A DNA stretch of 64,000 nucleotides from Hydractinia symbiolongicarpus (lineage: Eukaryota > Cnidaria > Hydrozoa > Anthoathecata > Hydractiniidae): NCBI RefSeq assembly GCF_029227915.1, contig NC_079876.1:34207828-34271827 (forward strand). The letters run 5' to 3'. The position numbers and the translations under genes are program-made. Position 1 is the first letter of the stretch; each line of letters begins with the position of its first letter. Shown here piece by piece: positions 61,092-64,000 of this stretch. The notes beneath the pieces are model-generated. The model ran no database searches, was not told where the DNA came from, and saw nothing but the letters and a program-made list of their open reading frames with translations.

Positions 61092-64000
61092 ATATGTGAC
61101 ACAACCGTTGAAACTCAAACGGACTGACACCGTTAGAAAGTCAATGAAATGTAGTTTTGGAAACTGTCTCTATTTCCTCAGCGCGCGATAACGGCTAGGA
61201 TTAGTCCCACAATAAAAAATGACTTTTTTATCTTAATTCTTAAATGACGCGCTACCAAAGAGCCCAGTGTAATCGCTGAATTTCGGCAATCATGTCAAAT
61301 TAAAAAGAATGTTACTTCTTGGAGTCCAATTGTCTCATTTTTCACATTTATAAAGTCGCAGTCCAAAGTTATTTCAATTAAGTCCCACAGTCAATCGTTT
61401 CATAGTTAAAGCGATGCAACCTAGTAATATCAGAAAAATATCGCTAAATACACGTTGGTACGAATATGTGACCCAATCGTTGTAACTCAAACGGACTGAC
61501 AAGTTAAAAAGTCAATGAAATGTAGTGTTTGAAACTGTCGCTATTTCTTCAGCGCGCGATAACGGATAGGATTGGTCCCACAGTAAAAATGACTTATTTA
61601 TCTAAATTTTTAATTGAAGCGCTACCACAGCGCCCATTGTAATCGCTGATTTCCGGCAATCACGTCAAATTAAGAAGAATGTTATTTTTTGGAGTCCAAT
61701 TGTCTCATTTATCACATTTATCAGGTCGCAGTTCAAAGTTAGTTCAATTAAGTCCCACAGTCAATCGTTTCATTGTTAAAAGCGATGCAACCTAGTAATC
61801 TCAGAAAAATATCGCTAAATACATTTTGGTACGAAAAGGTGACCCAACCGTTGTAACTCAAACGGACTGCCACCGTTAGAAAGTCAATGAAATGTAGTTT
61901 TTAAAACTGTCGCTATTTCTTCAGCGCGCGATAACGGCCAGGATTAGTCCCACAGTAAAGAATGACTTATTTACCTAAACTTTTAAATAAGGCGCTACCA
62001 CAGCGCCCAGTGTAATCTCTGTATTCCGGCAATCACGTCGACTTACTTATCTAAATTTATAAATGAAGCGCTACCACAACGCCCAGTGTAATCGCTGATT
62101 TCCGGCAATCACGTCAAATTAAGAAGAATGTTTTTTCTTGGAGTCCGTTTGTGTCGTTTATTACATTGATCAGGTCACAGTTTAATTAAGTCCAACAGTC
62201 AATCGTTCCAAAGTTAAAAGCGATGCAACCTAGTCATATCAGATAAATATCGCTAAATACATGTTGGTACGAATATGTGACACAACCGTTGAAACTCAAA
62301 TTGACTGAGACCGTTAGAAAGTTAATGAAATGTAGTTTTGAAACTGTCGCTTTTTCTTCAGCGCTCGATAACGGCTAGGATTAGTCCACAGTAAAAAATG
62401 ACTTTTTTATCTTAATTTTTAATTGAAGCGCTACCATAGCGATCAGTGTAATCGCTGATTTCCGGCAATCACGTCAAATTAAGAAGAATGTTTTTTCTTG
62501 GAGTCCATTTGTGTCATTTATCACATTGATTAGGTCACAGTCCAAAGTTAGTTCAATTAAGTCCCACAGTCAATCGTTTCACTGTTAAAAGCGATGCAAC
62601 CTAGTAATATCAGAAAAATATCGCTAAATACATGTTGGTACGAATATGTGACCCAACTGTTGAAACTCAAACGGACTGACACCGTTAGAAAGTCAATGAA
62701 ATGTAGTTTTTGAAACTGTCGCTATTTCTTCAGCGCGCGATAACGGATAGGATTGGTCCCACAGTAAAGAACGACTTTTTTATCTAAATTTTGAAATGAA
62801 GCGCTACCACAGCGCCCAGTGTAATCGCTGATTTCCGGCAATCACGTCAAATTAAGAAGAATGTTTTTTCTTGGAGTCCGTTTGTGTCGTTTATTACATT
62901 GATCAGGTCACAGCTCAATTAAGTCCCACAGTCAATCGTTTCAAAGTTAAAAGCGATGCAACCTAGTCATCTCAGATAAATATCGCTAAATACATGTTGG
63001 TACGAATATGTCACCCAACCGTTGAAACTCAAATGGACTGAGACCGTTAGAAAGTTAATGAAATGTAGTTTTTGAAACTGTCGCTTTTTCTTCAGCGGGC
63101 GATAACGGCTAGGATTAGTCCGACAGTAAAAAATGACTTTTTTATCTTAATTTTCAATTGAAGCGCTACCATAGCGATCAGTGTAATCGCTGATTTCCGG
63201 CAATCACGTCAAATTAAGAAGAATGTTTTTTCTTGGAGTCTAATTTTGTCATTTATCACATTGATCAGGTCACAGTCCAAAGTTAGTTCAATTAAGTCCC
63301 ACAGTCAATCGTTTCACTGTTAAAAGCGATGCAACCTAGTAATATCAGAAAAATATCGCTAAATACATGTTGGTACGAATATGTGACCCAACTGTTGAAA
63401 CTCAAACGGACTGACACCGTTAGAAAGTCAATGAAATGTAGTTTTTAAAACTGTCCCTATTTCTTCAGCGCGCGATAACGGATAGGATTGGTCCCACAGT
63501 AAAGAACGACTTATTTATCTAAATTTTGAAATGAAGCGCTACCACAGCGCCCAGTGTAATCGCTGATTTCCGGCAATCACGTCAAATTAAGAAGAATGTT
63601 TTTTCTTGGAGTTCAATTTTCTCATTTATCACATTTATCAGGTCACAGTCCAAAGTTAGTTCAATTAAGTTACACAACCAATTGTTTCACTGTTAAAAGC
63701 GATGCAACCTAGTAATGTCAGATAAATATCGCTAAATACATGTTGGTACGAATATGTGACACAACCGTTGAAACTCAAACGGACTGACACCGTTAGAAAG
63801 TCAATGAAATGTAGTTTTTGAAACTGTCGCTATTTCTTCAGCGCGCGATAACGGATAGGATTGGTCCCACAGTAAAGAATGACTTATTTATCTAATTTTT
63901 TAATGAAGCGCTACCACAGCGCCCAGTGAATCGCTGATTTCCGGCAATCATGTCAAATTAAGAAGAATTTTTTTTCTTGGAGTCCATTTGTGTCATTTAT
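61092..64000 (+). repeat. Terminal part of the window; 4.28-kb block copy 2 and onward
   Basis: From 61,092 to about 61,510 the sequence matches 56,811-57,230 at +4,281 bp. The middle differs, and from about 62,210 to 63,750 it matches 58,240-59,780 at +3,970 bp (CTCAAATTGACTGAGACC at 58,325/62,296; GAACGACTTTTTTATC at 58,799/62,769). The last 250 bp resemble the monomers near 30.1-30.3 kb. The window ends inside a monomer. No gene seen. Confidence 0.8.
61964..62115 (+). repeat. 76-bp partial tandem duplication inside one monomer
   Basis: After GGCAATCACGTC at 62,039 the sequence steps back to GACTTACTTATCTAAATTT instead of going on to AAATTAAGAAG. GACTTA starts at 61,964 and again at 62,040, so the segment from GACTTA to CACGTC is present twice, with the second copy closer to a different subfamily. 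This monomer is about 76 bp longer than normal. No other copy of this junction was found in the window. Confidence 0.85.

Larger units (their letters stand above)
1..64000 (+). repeat. Satellite DNA array, ~372-bp monomer, head to tail across the whole window
   Basis: The same landmarks recur in the same order and strand through the whole window: a GAAAGTCAATGAA start, a CAGCGCGCGATAACGG block, GATTGGTCCCACAG, GCGCTACCAC, CAATCACGTCAAATTAAGAAG, a second GTCCCACAG, and ATACATGTTGGTACGAA. The AAAGTC landmark falls at 2, 375, 748, 1121, 1493 and 1866, so the period is 372-373 bp, or about 172 monomers. No inverted monomer and no unique insertion was seen. Divergent monomers share most positions; adjacent higher-order copies differ at only a few. 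The array is cut by both window edges. Arrays of this scale are typical of eukaryotic heterochromatin. The array type is certain; its chromosomal place and species are not shown. Confidence 0.98.

Noticed and set aside
1-64000. CRISPR-like array, because of regular repetition
   Set aside because: The repeated unit is about 372 bp with no alternation of short identical repeats and unique spacers, and no cas genes are present.
1-64000. CENP-B box (TTCG-N4-A-N2-CGGG core)
   Set aside because: TTCGG and GCGGGCG segments exist, but nowhere in the monomer did I find both halves at the required spacing on either strand.
1-64000. Inverted monomers or a mobile element inserted in the array
   Set aside because: Reading through the window showed all monomers in one orientation and no segment foreign to the satellite. 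The period changes found are deletions or step-backs within monomers.

Overview
The whole 64 kb window is one uninterrupted tandem satellite array. A monomer of about 372 bp (371-374 bp between the same landmark in well-preserved neighbours) repeats head to tail on the + strand from base 1 to base 64,000, roughly 172 times. Neither edge of the array lies in the window: it opens and closes inside a monomer. I see no protein-coding gene, tRNA, rRNA, transposon or unique sequence. The DNA is AT-rich, but each monomer keeps a few CpG-rich islands. A megasatellite of this kind points to eukaryotic heterochromatin (centromeric, pericentromeric or subtelomeric). I do not recognise the monomer as a named family, so I do not name the host.

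Layout. 1-6.9 kb: loosely shuffled monomers with single-monomer duplications near 1.0-1.7 and 3.9-4.5 kb. 6.9-12.1 kb: a 7-monomer higher-order unit of 2,606 bp, present twice and almost identical. 12.1-14.9 kb: mixed, with one more monomer duplication. 14.9-20.1 kb: a second 7-monomer unit of 2,600 bp, present twice. 20.1-25.3 kb: dimer, trimer and tetramer-spaced repeats. At about 25.3-25.8 kb the dominant monomer subfamilies change. 25.3-37 kb: long units (register 2,604 and 3,673 bp), a phase jump at 32,160/32,161 and a dimer amplified to three copies of 743 bp. 37-45.5 kb: a trimer present twice (1,119 bp), then 5- and 6-monomer-spaced repeats. 45.5-49.9 kb: a tetramer present twice (1,491 bp) and a dimer present twice (745 bp). 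49.5-61.1 kb: units with two truncated monomer types (about 45 bp and 137 bp missing), including a composite 1,310-bp unit at three places. 55.5-63.75 kb: a block of about 4.28 kb duplicated with one internal rearrangement.

The pattern is what repeated unequal exchange and segmental amplification would leave. Nearly identical multi-monomer units are young, single monomers inside a unit are much more divergent, and inherited deletions let several events be ordered. All unit boundaries were read by eye and are good to about 10-30 bp unless a phase jump fixes them. Identities are judgements from reading, not computed values.
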